From contig NZ_JAVJAN010000016.1 in NCBI RefSeq assembly GCF_031344075.1, forward strand, positions 11,760-75,759: DNA of 64,000 nucleotides. The letters run 5' to 3'. This document shows, piece by piece, positions 1-8,262 of this stretch. Within the stretch, counting starts at the first letter, position 1. The number at the start of each line of letters is the position of its first letter. The notes below the pieces were generated by a model. That model saw only the letters and a list, made by a program, of their open reading frames with translations, had not been told where the DNA came from and searched no databases. The translations under genes were made by a program, and so were the position numbers. The DNA is from Clostridium aquiflavi (lineage in GTDB: Bacteria > Bacillota > Clostridia > Clostridiales > Clostridiaceae).

Positions 1-1898
1 GAAATTATTTGAATAGTTTTACCAAGTCCCATTTCATCAGCAAGTATTCCTCCAAAACCTAGTTTACTTAAATTTTTAAGCCATCTATATCCTTTAACTT
101 GATATCCTCTTAAAGTAGCATTAAGATTACTTGGAATAAATATTTTCTCATCATCCAAATTCTCTAGCTTATTTAAAGCTTCTTTAAATATCTCTACTCC
201 GTTAACATTATATTTTTTACTATTTAATTTTTCATTTAAATAATATAATTTATTATTATCAACTATATAAGAATTGTTTTCACTCATTATATCTATATTT
301 AAATTTTCTATAATTCGTAAAAAGTTTATTATGTCTCCATCTTCTAAATTAACAAAACTCTCATCATTTAACTTAATATAACTTTTCTTCTCTTTCCATG
401 CTAAATATATTGCATTTAAATCATTATTACTAAAATCACTTAATGAAAAAGAAAAATCGATACCTTCTTTGTTTTTGTTTAAATCATAATTAATAAATGA
501 TCCATTAAATAAAGTAAATAATTTTTCATCTTTTAAATCACTTACTTCTCCAATTTTTTTAATTTTGTTTATTCCATTTTTTAAAAACTCATAATATTCA
601 TCATCATTTCCTTGAAATATAAAATCACCAGAACTATAAAAAAATCTAAATTTATTCATTTCACTTTCAATACTTCTAACTTTTCTAGATCTTTTAATTA
701 TAAAGTTAGAATTTATATTATCATGGTTATAATCTAATTCTAAATTTTCTCTAATTATTTTAACTTTAATAATTCTATCATTATTCCTATTTATTAAATT
801 AAATTTGAAACTTATTAATTTATCCAAATCATCGATAATATCTTGTTCAATATTTATATCATGAGAAATCTCATTTAAGACTTCTATTATTTTATTTATA
901 TCTTCTATATAAGTATCTTTAGATAAAATAATCTCTCCGTATTCCTTTAAATCTTCATAAAATTTAATATAACTCTGCAAGTGCTTTATAGGAGATATGT
1001 ATATATTTCTATCATATAAAAAAGCATTCATTTTTTTATTTAATGGTATAGGAAAAACTTTTTTTGTTTTCAATATATAATCTTCTTTTAACTTTTTAAA
1101 AGTGAAACTAATTGGCAAATTAGTAGTTTTTATATCACACAAATAGTTTTGATAATTATATTTAAACTTTATTTTCTTTTTATTTATAAGGTTTAAAAAT
1201 CTTCTTATATTTTGAGGAAATATTTTTATATTTCCAGTATTGAGTTCTAATCTACAAATACTTAAATATTCTTCTAGAAATTCTATTAATTCTTCATCAT
1301 CTTCATTAAAGTAATATTTCTTATGGCTATATATAAGTCCTTTTGCTATATAAAAATTTTCTTTTTTTATATAGCTAGAAATAAATTCCTTCATATTAAC
1401 TAAATACTTTGTTTTACTTCCTATTAAAAAACTTGCTTCAAAATAATCTTCATTTTTATCCTTTACTTCATTTACTACTACATCTATCGCTAAAAGTTCT
1501 TTATTATTTTTTTCATCTAATATATATTTAACATTTTCTTTTTTAACATTCTCTATTTTATTTTTATTACTTTGTTTTTTAACTTGATCAAAAAATGTTA
1601 ATATTATAGCTACTAAATGCTCGCAAATTACTATCCCATCTAAATCTTCATCATATTTTTCTTTATGACATTCACATTTAGCTAAAGTAACTTTTCCATT
1701 TTTCAAATCTAATCTTAAATGTGGATTATATTCTTTAAGTTTATCATCTTTTATTTTTCCATATATGTTATATAAACTTTCAATCTTTTTTCCATTAAGT
1801 CTAACCAATTTCTTATCAGTTATAATATCTTTTCCCCTTGTTAAACTTATTTTAGATATACTTTTTAATAACTGTGATTCCAAATCTAATAACTTCAA
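1..1898 (-). CDS. SWIM zinc-finger / SNF2-family helicase, partial (C-terminus beyond window)
   Basis: The first 632 residues of a Swi2/Snf2-family ATPase are visible; the frame stays open to base 1, so the C-terminal helicase lobe lies outside the window. It begins at a TTG preceded by a GAGGTGG ribosome binding site. A SWIM-type zinc finger is seen at residues 75-94 (C75-x-C77 ... C92-x-H94). A long middle region typical of bacterial SNF2-associated domains follows, and the last visible residues, around 618-632, are the helicase motif I ADEMGLGKT. Such proteins are DNA-dependent ATPases found widely in Firmicutes, with poorly known cellular roles. The J-domain-like gene and recQ lie upstream on the same strand, but a hairpin terminator separates them from this gene. 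Confidence 0.9.
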   Translation of the reverse strand, partial: MKLLDLESQLLKSISKISLTRGKDIITDKKLVRLNGKKIESLYNIYGKIKDDKLKEYNPHLRLDLKNGKVTLAKCECHKEKYDEDLDGIVICEHLVAIILTFFDQVKKQSNKNKIENVKKENVKYILDEKNNKELLAIDVVVNEVKDKNEDYFEASFLIGSKTKYLVNMKEFISSYIKKENFYIAKGLIYSHKKYYFNEDDEELIEFLEEYLSICRLELNTGNIKIFPQNIRRFLNLINKKKIKFKYNYQNYLCDIKTTNLPISFTFKKLKEDYILKTKKVFPIPLNKKMNAFLYDRNIYISPIKHLQSYIKFYEDLKEYGEIILSKDTYIEDINKIIEVLNEISHDINIEQDIIDDLDKLISFKFNLINRNNDRIIKVKIIRENLELDYNHDNINSNFIIKRSRKVRSIESEMNKFRFFYSSGDFIFQGNDDEYYEFLKNGINKIKKIGEVSDLKDEKLFTLFNGSFINYDLNKNKEGIDFSFSLSDFSNNDLNAIYLAWKEKKSYIKLNDESFVNLEDGDIINFLRIIENLNIDIMSENNSYIVDNNKLYYLNEKLNSKKYNVNGVEIFKEALNKLENLDDEKIFIPSNLNATLRGYQVKGYRWLKNLSKLGFGGILADEMGLGKTIQII

Positions 1899-1973
1899 AT
1901 TATCACCACCTCAAAAATCCTAAATAAGCCTAAATAATCCAATATTGGTTTACTTAAGCAAATTATAAATATT

Positions 1974-2045
1974 AAAAGGAGCTTAGAGACCGGCGAAGGA
2001 CACTCTAAGCTCCATAATTAGCACTTTACGTACCAACTGCCCATT
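1974..2045 (-). ncRNA. Two consecutive stem-loops, terminator plus possible small RNA
   Basis: Read on the minus strand there are two adjacent hairpins. A 7-bp stem with two wobble pairs (2018-2036) is followed by a perfect 11-bp stem with a 14-base GC-rich loop (1978-2013) and then a TTTTAAT tract. The second hairpin serves as the terminator of the J-domain-like gene. The first hairpin and the unusually GC-rich loop are more structure than a terminator needs, so a separate small RNA or a processed 3' end is possible. I do not recognise a known RNA family. Confidence 0.4.
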
Positions 2046-2104
2046 TAGAATAACATAATTCTTATTTAATAGCAATATATTTTTTATTTAAACTGTGCTT
2101 TAGA

Positions 2105-2614
2105 TTAACACATTCCTCCATTTCCTCCACCGCCTCCACAGGCGTTCATATTGTTATTATTGTTCATATTGTTATTATTAGCATTTTTTCTTGCATAATT
2201 AGATGCAAATTCCATTACTTTAGCTTGAAGTTTATTTAAGCTATCTAAATATTCTATATTGTTAGGTTCTATTTCTGTTGCTGTTTTTAAATATACTAAA
2301 GCTGTATCAAACCATCCTTTTTGTACAGCTATAAAGCCTTGCAAATAATTCCATTCTGCTGAAGTTTTATCATCTGCAACATTAAGCTTAGCCTCTGCTT
2401 CTAGAAAATTATTTTTTTCTATTAAAGACCTAACTTCCTTGTACAAATTTCCATTAATAAGTACATCATAAGCTATGTTCACGTCTTTTAATATAGATTG
2501 ATTATTTTCATTTTGCTCATTTTCATTGTAACTTTCTACTATCTGTTGGTATTTTTCTTTAATATCATCTTTACTTGCACCTTCATTCAAACCTAATACT
2601 TTATATGGATCCAA
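2105..2614 (-). CDS. J-domain-like protein with C-terminal TPR-like region, HPD missing
   Basis: A 169-residue protein starting at a TTG ten bases after GAGGAG. Residues 1-55 match the DnaJ J-domain fold: DPYKVLGL at the N-terminus, a helix II, and a VNIAYDVL helix III. The HPD tripeptide between helices II and III, which is needed to stimulate DnaK ATPase, is replaced by residues reading NEN. Residues 60-140 look like TPR-type helices (YLQGFIAVQKGWFDTALVYL, about 91-110). The tail is rich in Asn and ends in a Gly-rich run with a terminal Cys. Clostridial relatives are usually annotated as DnaJ-domain proteins; without HPD, normal Hsp70 co-chaperone activity is unlikely. Confidence 0.8.
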   Translation of the reverse strand: MDPYKVLGLNEGASKDDIKEKYQQIVESYNENEQNENNQSILKDVNIAYDVLINGNLYKEVRSLIEKNNFLEAEAKLNVADDKTSAEWNYLQGFIAVQKGWFDTALVYLKTATEIEPNNIEYLDSLNKLQAKVMEFASNYARKNANNNNMNNNNNMNACGGGGGNGGMC

Positions 2615-2801
2615 ATTAATAACACTCCTCTAAAAATTTCTTTATTCCTTAATATTAAATATATTTTTCATATTTAATATTATTACATCCCTTATTTTTA
2701 TTTATGAGTTAGTTCTTAATTAATTTAAAAAAGTTATTAATATATGTTTTTTTATATTAGGCTATATTTTAGTAGCGTTTTTATACATTTAATACAGAGT
2801 C

Positions 2802-5240
2802 TTATATTAAAAAGTATTTTTTTAATATCACTGCACGTATAGTTTCATATTTTATATATGGTGGAAGCTGTTTTTTTATTGCGCTTATTTTTTCATATCC
2901 AATTTTTTCACATACATCACTAATTAAATTTTCTTCTTCTTCATTATAAAATTCTTCTAACTCCAAATTAAACTTACTTTCTCCAAATTCTTTAATATAA
3001 TCTGTTACATATCCTAAAATAGTTGATATTGAAACCTCTATTTCATCACATATTTCATTTAGTTTTCTTCCTTCCTTTAACATGTCAATTGCAATTTCAT
3101 TGTCTTCTCTATTTTCACCATCAATAATTACTTTTCTTCTTTTCCTGTCCACCCATTTTATTTCTATATTATTCTCTAAAACATATTCACTAACTATTGA
3201 AACTAGCTTTTCTCCATATAAAGAAATTTTCTTTGGACCAATTCCGCTTATATCTTTTAACTCATCAATATTAATAGGATATCTTCCACTTATCTCTTTA
3301 AGTGAATTTTTAGAAATTATCATTTTAGGAAGTGTATTTTCCTTTTTAGCTTCTTCACATCTAATTTCATCTAGCTTATTAAATAACTCTTCATTTGTAT
3401 TAATATCTAAATGAACACTTTCCATTTTAACTTCTTCTTTTTCCTTTATTTCATTTGATATTTCAATATTATTTTCTTTTACAAATTTCTTTATTTCATT
3501 TTCAAATATTTCACCATATTTTTTATACTTTATTTCTCCAACACCTGATATATTTAACATTTGTTCCTTATTAACTGGATATTTTACTGTCATTTCTTTT
3601 AATGTAGCATCTCCAAATATAACGTATGGAGGTACCCCATTTTCTACAGAAATTTCTTTTCTTATTTCCTTAAGTATTGAATATAATTCATTATCCTCTC
3701 TAGCTTTCTTTTCAATTTTAAATTCTTTAAATACAACTTTTTCTTCTGACTTTAATACATTCATTGATCTTTGATTCAATCCTAAAACAGGATACGTTCC
3801 ATTAACTACAGATATGTATCTATGTGATATTAAAGTATTAATAAAATTTTTAAGTTCATCATTTGAATAATCTTTCATTATTCCATAAGTTGATAATTCA
3901 TTAAAGTTAAATTGTATAACTTTTTTATTCTTAGAGCCTCTAAGAACATCAACTAACATACCAGAACCAAATTTATTTTTCATTCTATATATACATGAAA
4001 GAACCTTTTGCGCATCTATAGTTTTGTCTACTAATTCTCCTTCATTTAAACAATTACTACAGTTGTTACAATTATGATCATAAATTTCTCCAAAATAGTC
4101 TAGTATATATTTCCTGTAACATTCATTGCTGTATACAAAATCAGTCATTTCATTAAGTTTTTTATATTGATTATTTTTTCTATCAATATTTTCAATAGAT
4201 TGCTCTATTAAATACTTTTGTATTTGAACATCTTGAGGTGAGAATAATAAGATACACTCACTTTTTTCTCCATCTCTTCCTGCTCTACCTATTTCCTGAT
4301 AATAACCTTCTATATTTTTAGGCATATTATAATGTACTACAAATCTTATATTTGGCTTATCTATTCCCATTCCAAAAGCATTAGTTGCTACCATAATATT
4401 ACTTCTGTCATATATAAAATCTTCTTGATTTTGCTTTCTATCATTTTCTGATAATCCTGCATGATATTTAGTAACTGAGAATCCATTATGATTTAGTTCT
4501 TCATGTATTTTATCAACTTCTTTTCTAGTTGCTGCATAAATTACTCCTGAAGATTCCTTATTATTATTTATATAATTATGCAAGTATAATTTTTTATCTC
4601 CAGATTTTATTACATTTATAAGTAAATTTTCTCTATCAAATCCTGTAATAAAAATTTTAGGTTTATTTAAGTTAAGAAGTCTTATAATATCTTCTCTTAC
4701 CTCTTCTGATGCTGTCGCTGTAAATGCTGTAATTATAGGTCTTTTTTTAAGTAACTTAATAAAACCAGACACTTTTGTATAGCTTGTTCTAAAATCATGT
4801 CCCCATTGAGAAATACAATGCGCTTCATCTATAGCAATTTGAGATATACTACATTCTGAAATAACATTTAAAAAATTAAGTGATTCTAATCTTTCTGGCG
4901 CTATATATAATATTTTACATTGACCACTTTTAATATTTTCTATAACTTGATTTTCTTCACTACTGCTTATTGAGCTATTAATAAACTCACCATCTATCCC
5001 CATATCTTTTAATGCATCTACCTGATCCTTCATTAAAGAAATAAGAGGTGAAATAACTATTGTAAGTCCTTCAAATATAAGTGCTGGAATTTGATAACAA
5101 ATTGATTTACCACCACCTGTTGGCATTATGGCTAATACATCATTTCCATCTATAATATTTGAAATTATATTTTCTTGCCCTTTTCTAAAAGACTTATATC
5201 CATAATACTTTTCTAAAAATTCTAATTCTTTGCTTTTCAT
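2802..5240 (-). CDS. recQ: ATP-dependent DNA helicase RecQ
   Basis: An 812-residue RecQ helicase, which unwinds DNA 3' to 5' in recombination and fork repair. Visible parts in order are the helicase core with Walker A MPTGGGKSICYQIP (about 39-52), DEAH box DEAHCISQWGHDFR (about 138-151) and motif VI with QEIGRAGRDG (about 316-325); then the RecQ zinc-binding region with Cys residues in CYRKYILDYFGE and CNNCSNC (about 373-397); then two HRDC domains (about 515-595 and 620-700); then a C-terminal helix-turn-helix-like extension (about 715-812). The double HRDC plus C-terminal extension makes it longer than E. coli RecQ (about 610 residues), as in several clostridial homologues. No partner gene is in its transcript. 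Confidence 0.97.
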   Translation of the reverse strand: MKSKELEFLEKYYGYKSFRKGQENIISNIIDGNDVLAIMPTGGGKSICYQIPALIFEGLTIVISPLISLMKDQVDALKDMGIDGEFINSSISSSEENQVIENIKSGQCKILYIAPERLESLNFLNVISECSISQIAIDEAHCISQWGHDFRTSYTKVSGFIKLLKKRPIITAFTATASEEVREDIIRLLNLNKPKIFITGFDRENLLINVIKSGDKKLYLHNYINNNKESSGVIYAATRKEVDKIHEELNHNGFSVTKYHAGLSENDRKQNQEDFIYDRSNIMVATNAFGMGIDKPNIRFVVHYNMPKNIEGYYQEIGRAGRDGEKSECILLFSPQDVQIQKYLIEQSIENIDRKNNQYKKLNEMTDFVYSNECYRKYILDYFGEIYDHNCNNCSNCLNEGELVDKTIDAQKVLSCIYRMKNKFGSGMLVDVLRGSKNKKVIQFNFNELSTYGIMKDYSNDELKNFINTLISHRYISVVNGTYPVLGLNQRSMNVLKSEEKVVFKEFKIEKKAREDNELYSILKEIRKEISVENGVPPYVIFGDATLKEMTVKYPVNKEQMLNISGVGEIKYKKYGEIFENEIKKFVKENNIEISNEIKEKEEVKMESVHLDINTNEELFNKLDEIRCEEAKKENTLPKMIISKNSLKEISGRYPINIDELKDISGIGPKKISLYGEKLVSIVSEYVLENNIEIKWVDRKRRKVIIDGENREDNEIAIDMLKEGRKLNEICDEIEVSISTILGYVTDYIKEFGESKFNLELEEFYNEEEENLISDVCEKIGYEKISAIKKQLPPYIKYETIRAVILKKYFLI

Positions 5241-5541
5241 TTAAATAAATCTCCTTAAAATACTACTTTCTTATTTTGCCATGTTTTATTAGATTATTGA
5301 TATATTTAAAACACAGTGCAGGAATAATAGTGCGACATATAATTAATTTTAACTTACCAATATTAATTATAGCCTTTTATATTATATATTAATATCTATT
5401 CCCACATTATAAAATCTATTAACATATAAATTTTAGTAAAATTTTATAAGGAATCAACTAAAAAGTATTTTTAGTTGATTCCTCTACTTATTTTTATTAT
5501 TGCCTTATATCATAAAATCAAGACCCTAAAGTTTATTTATA
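5241..5541. other. Intergenic region with one strong hairpin
   Basis: This stretch between recQ and the cystatin-like gene has no convincing reading frame on either strand. It holds the recQ promoter region and a perfect 16-bp hairpin, listed separately at 5449-5483. Confidence 0.6.
5449..5483 (-). terminator. Hairpin terminator after the cystatin-like gene
   Basis: Perfect 16-bp inverted repeat with a GTA loop, AT-rich on both sides. It lies about 60 bases past the stop of the minus-strand gene at 5542-5808. Confidence 0.75.
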
Positions 5542-5808
5542 TCATTGCATTTTCTCTATACTTTTTAGTTTTGGTTTTCCTTCAACAGGAACATAAATAT
5601 ATACTTTTACAAGTTCAACTTTTAATTTTGAAATGTCACTTGTTGATCCACATATAAACATATAGTTTGTTCCATCTACAACTTGACTACAGACTGTTAT
5701 AGGTGTAAATATTCTATCTATATTTTCTTTAAGAGCGGTTTTAAGAACTTCTCTATCTTGCTTTCTTACATACCTATGAACATTCCATTCATTTAAACAC
5801 TTCTCCAT
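5542..5808 (-). CDS. Small cystatin/stefin-like protein
   Basis: An 88-residue protein starting at an ATG seven bases after GGAGG; a GTG six bases upstream is less well placed. It has no signal peptide or membrane segment, so it is probably cytoplasmic. The middle contains SQVVDGTNYMFIC, which fits the QxVxG loop and following strand of cystatins (family I stefins have QVVAGTNY), and a second strand (VELVKVYIYVPVEGKPKL) occupies the position of the stefin C-terminal strands. Known cystatins inhibit papain-like cysteine proteases. Whether this one does so, or only shares the fold, cannot be told from sequence. The next gene upstream (holin-like) is on the same strand but separated by about 60 bases. 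Confidence 0.75.
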   Translation of the reverse strand: MEKCLNEWNVHRYVRKQDREVLKTALKENIDRIFTPITVCSQVVDGTNYMFICGSTSDISKLKVELVKVYIYVPVEGKPKLKSIEKMQ

Positions 5809-5866
5809 CTTCACACCTCCATATTATATTACCTTTATAAAAAAATATTGTATTTTTGCACATAAT

Positions 5867-6118
5867 TTATTCTTTCTTATTATATTGTTTAAATAGCTGA
5901 TTAGTATACACTGTAGCCCCTGTAACTAAAATTCCCTGTATCGCTGCATTTATATTAAATCCTAATAAAAGCATTCCCCCTACAATTCCAATAATCAATA
6001 AAATAAATGGTATAAATTTATTAGGAATACTCTCTGTACCCCTAATTATCATGCCTACTATATACAATGCAGGTATTAGTATTAATGCATTTTGTGATAT
6101 ATAGGTCATAAAATCCAT
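5867..6118 (-). CDS. Phage holin family protein (Phage_holin_5_2-like)
   Basis: An 83-residue membrane protein preceded by an AGGAGGAATTT ribosome binding site. It has three hydrophobic segments (about 8-24, 36-54 and 57-72) and a short charged tail ending KQYNKKE. The pattern, including NALILIPALYIVGMI and ILVTGATVYTNQLFKQYN, matches a small holin-like family common as single genes in Clostridium chromosomes and in some phages. No endolysin, portal or other phage gene is nearby, so it is not evidence for a prophage. Its role here (membrane permeabilisation or export of a wall hydrolase) is not established. Confidence 0.8.
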   Translation of the reverse strand: MDFMTYISQNALILIPALYIVGMIIRGTESIPNKFIPFILLIIGIVGGMLLLGFNINAAIQGILVTGATVYTNQLFKQYNKKE

Positions 6119-6269
6119 AAAAATTCCTCCTAATGTTCTTAATTAAATTTTTCTAGTTATAGTAAGCCTATAATAAATTTTAATTTCTCCTTTAATTACT
6201 TTTCTAATCTAAAATTTTATTTCTTTAATATAATATGAATAAGCCTTTCTCTTTGTACACAACAAAAAA

Positions 6270-6303
6270 CCAAATTAAAAAGATTATAATTTTTTTAATT
6301 TGG
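6270..6303. terminator. Hairpin, possible bidirectional terminator
   Basis: A 12-bp inverted repeat (CCAAATTAAAAA and its complement) with an 11-base loop. It lies downstream of the minus-strand microprotein gene at 6386-6553 and upstream of the holin-like gene. Confidence 0.6.
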
Positions 6304-6385
6304 CTTAACAATATGTCTATTTATAATAATAATTTGTTTATTGTTTTATTGCTTTTACTATATAACTATCTTTAAGAATATTAAT

Positions 6386-6553
6386 TTAGTCGTCACTACA
6401 TACACAGAAACTATGTTGCAATTCTATATATTCATGCCAGCTTAAATTTTTTAGATATTTATCATAATGAACTTCGTTACAAAAACAACCTACTTTATTT
6501 TCTAAAAGTTCATTATTTAATCCTTTTTTACAATAAAAACACTGCTTTTTCAT
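6386..6553 (-). CDS. Cysteine-rich 55-residue protein of unknown function
   Basis: A short gene from an ATG preceded by AAGTGGAAGTG to a TAA. The 55 residues contain seven Cys in pairs: CFYC at 5-8, CFC at 23-25, and C50 with C52 near the C-terminus. With His29, these could bind one or two zinc ions or an iron-sulfur centre. The composition is clearly protein-like and the frame stays open between its hairpins, but I do not recognise the family. Function unknown. Confidence 0.6.
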   Translation of the reverse strand: MKKQCFYCKKGLNNELLENKVGCFCNEVHYDKYLKNLSWHEYIELQHSFCVCSDD

Positions 6554-6881
6554 ATTATCACTTCCACTTACAATATATTTATAAACATATAATATATTTA
6601 TACGTTTACTCTTTCATTATATTTTAATCAATTATAACCTATTATATAAGTATATTTTAAATTTTAACTAAAATAAAAGTCATTAATTTAAATCTCTCAA
6701 TCTTTTGATTAAGGAAAAATAAATTAATGACTTTATATAAACTTATCTTAAATATTAGTTGAACAATAATATTTTTCAAATAAAGTTACTTTAAGAATTC
6801 TCAATTTTCAATCTATACTTAAGTCATAATTAAAAGCCTAAAAAATATCTTTAAAAATCGCTTTATTTTATATCAAAATTA
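6554..6881. other. Intergenic region with a long-loop hairpin
   Basis: No supported gene. A perfect 15-bp inverted repeat (6676-6690 with 6720-6734, 29-base loop) sits downstream of the CAP-domain gene and may end its transcript; the rest is featureless AT-rich DNA. Confidence 0.5.
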
Positions 6882-7880
6882 TTAATTTGAAAATGTTTGA
6901 GTTCCCATATATTTATTGTTATCTTTATCGTAAATAACACCTACTCCAACCTTATTATAAGAAGGATTCATCATATTTTCTCTATGACCTTGTGAATTCC
7001 ACCATTGATTGAATAATTCTACTGGATCGTATGTATTATATGCAATATTTTCACCAGTTGTATTATATTTATATCCTATTGTTTGTAACCAGTTTATCCA
7101 TTTAGTTCCATCTGGATTTGTGTGGTCAAAATAATTATATTGAATCATATGGTCACTTTTATATCTAGCAACTTGTAATAAAGTATTATCCATAGTTAAT
7201 GGTTGTAAACCAGCTTGTACTCTTTTTTCATTCATTAATTGAAGGATTTTATTCTCAGCACTACTTTGTATGCTTATAGAATACTTTTCTGGTAATTTGC
7301 TTAATCCATTAACATTTACAGAATCTCCATTTGTAGATGGTAAATTTTCTTGTGTATTTCCTGGTTGTTCAGGCTTAACTGTGCCGCCATCTCCATTATT
7401 GTCCGGATTTGTTGTATCTTTTCCTGGTACATTCGGAACTGTAACATCATTATTTGATCCATTGTCATTTCCTGGTGCATCTGGAACTGTAACATCACCA
7501 TTTGATCCTTTATCACTTACTGGTACATTCGGAACCGTAACATCACCATTTGATCCATTGTCACTTCCTGGTACATTCGGAACTGTAACATCACCATTTG
7601 ATCCATTAGTATCTGTTCCTGGCTTACTATTGCATGTCACCCATCCAAATTTCAAATTACAGCTTGTATTATTATTTTTTATATAATCACTTATTTGTAT
7701 TTGTCCATTTGAACCTAAACAGAACCAAGTACCATAAACTTTACTCCAACATTTAGTTGTAGCATAATTATTAGTAGTATTATTTTTTCCTGCTGCGGAT
7801 ACCCCTAATGGACTTAGGCTAGTAATTGTTGCTATCGCTACAACCCCTCCTAGTATTCTTCTTAAAAAAGCTTTCTTCAT
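6882..7880 (-). CDS. Secreted CAP/SCP-domain protein (YkwD family) with tandem repeat
   Basis: A 332-residue exported protein. The chosen ATG is eight bases after GGGAGAG and gives a typical signal peptide (MKKAFLRR, then a hydrophobic stretch ending GVSAA); a longer frame starting 48 bases upstream would put a polar tail before it. A short Cys-containing region (residues about 40-85) comes next, followed by four tandem 16-residue repeats of the type GSNGDVTVPNVPGSDN and a Pro/Asn/Gly linker. The last 125 residues are a CAP domain, with NEKRVQAGLQPL, YKSDHM, FDHTNPDG, TGENIAYN and HRENMMNPSYNKVGVGV. Bacterial CAP proteins of this group are wall-associated or secreted; their activity is mostly unknown. 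Confidence 0.92.
   Translation of the reverse strand: MKKAFLRRILGGVVAIATITSLSPLGVSAAGKNNTTNNYATTKCWSKVYGTWFCLGSNGQIQISDYIKNNNTSCNLKFGWVTCNSKPGTDTNGSNGDVTVPNVPGSDNGSNGDVTVPNVPVSDKGSNGDVTVPDAPGNDNGSNNDVTVPNVPGKDTTNPDNNGDGGTVKPEQPGNTQENLPSTNGDSVNVNGLSKLPEKYSISIQSSAENKILQLMNEKRVQAGLQPLTMDNTLLQVARYKSDHMIQYNYFDHTNPDGTKWINWLQTIGYKYNTTGENIAYNTYDPVELFNQWWNSQGHRENMMNPSYNKVGVGVIYDKDNNKYMGTQTFSN
7413..7604 (-). repeat. Four tandem 48-bp coding repeats in the CAP-protein gene
   Basis: Four units of 16 codons (GSNGDVTVP..P..D.) in direct tandem, differing by a few substitutions. They form the spacer between the N-terminal region and the CAP domain, and copy number is likely to vary between strains. Confidence 0.9.
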
Positions 7881-8262
7881 TAGTTTCTCTCCCTCGCTAT
7901 TTTTTTTGGATATATGTGTAAATTTCAATATAATCCTTTTTAATTAACTCTTTTTCATATATTCAAATTTATTACAACATCCTTGTGTTCAATACTAACA
8001 TATCCATGACATTTTTCAACCAATGAAGACAAGCTTTAGAATGATTTATCTTCTTTTTATTATAAAATTCTTCAAAAATTCTAAAGAATGCTCCTTTATT
8101 TTAGCGCAAAGCATACATTATACTAAATTTTATATAAAAATATTTGAAAATTTTGTATTTTTTAATATCTTACATATAAAGAAATGGCTATATTACTTAT
8201 ATCATTATAGTAATATAGCCATTGTATTTTTTATATATTTTATTTTTGAGATGCTAACTTTC
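7881..8262. other. Intergenic region between por and the CAP-protein gene
   Basis: The plus-strand frame here (8023-8280) is AT-rich, lacks a ribosome binding site and has no recognisable protein signature, so I do not call a gene. The stretch holds the CAP-gene promoter and the hairpin at 8183-8223. Confidence 0.6.
8183..8223. terminator. Terminator downstream of por
   Basis: Perfect 15-bp inverted repeat with an 11-base loop, 40 bases past the por stop. The plus side is followed by a T-rich tract (GTATTTTTTATAT), so it may work in both directions. Confidence 0.7.

Noticed and set aside
5867..6118. Holin-like gene as evidence for a prophage
   Set aside because: No other phage gene is near; this small family commonly occurs alone in clostridial chromosomes.
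7413..7604. Tandem repeats as a CRISPR array
   Set aside because: The units are contiguous, in frame and coding; no spacers are present.
7270..7686. Plus-strand and second minus-strand frames in the CAP-protein repeats
   Set aside because: They exist only because the 48-bp repeats read open in several frames.
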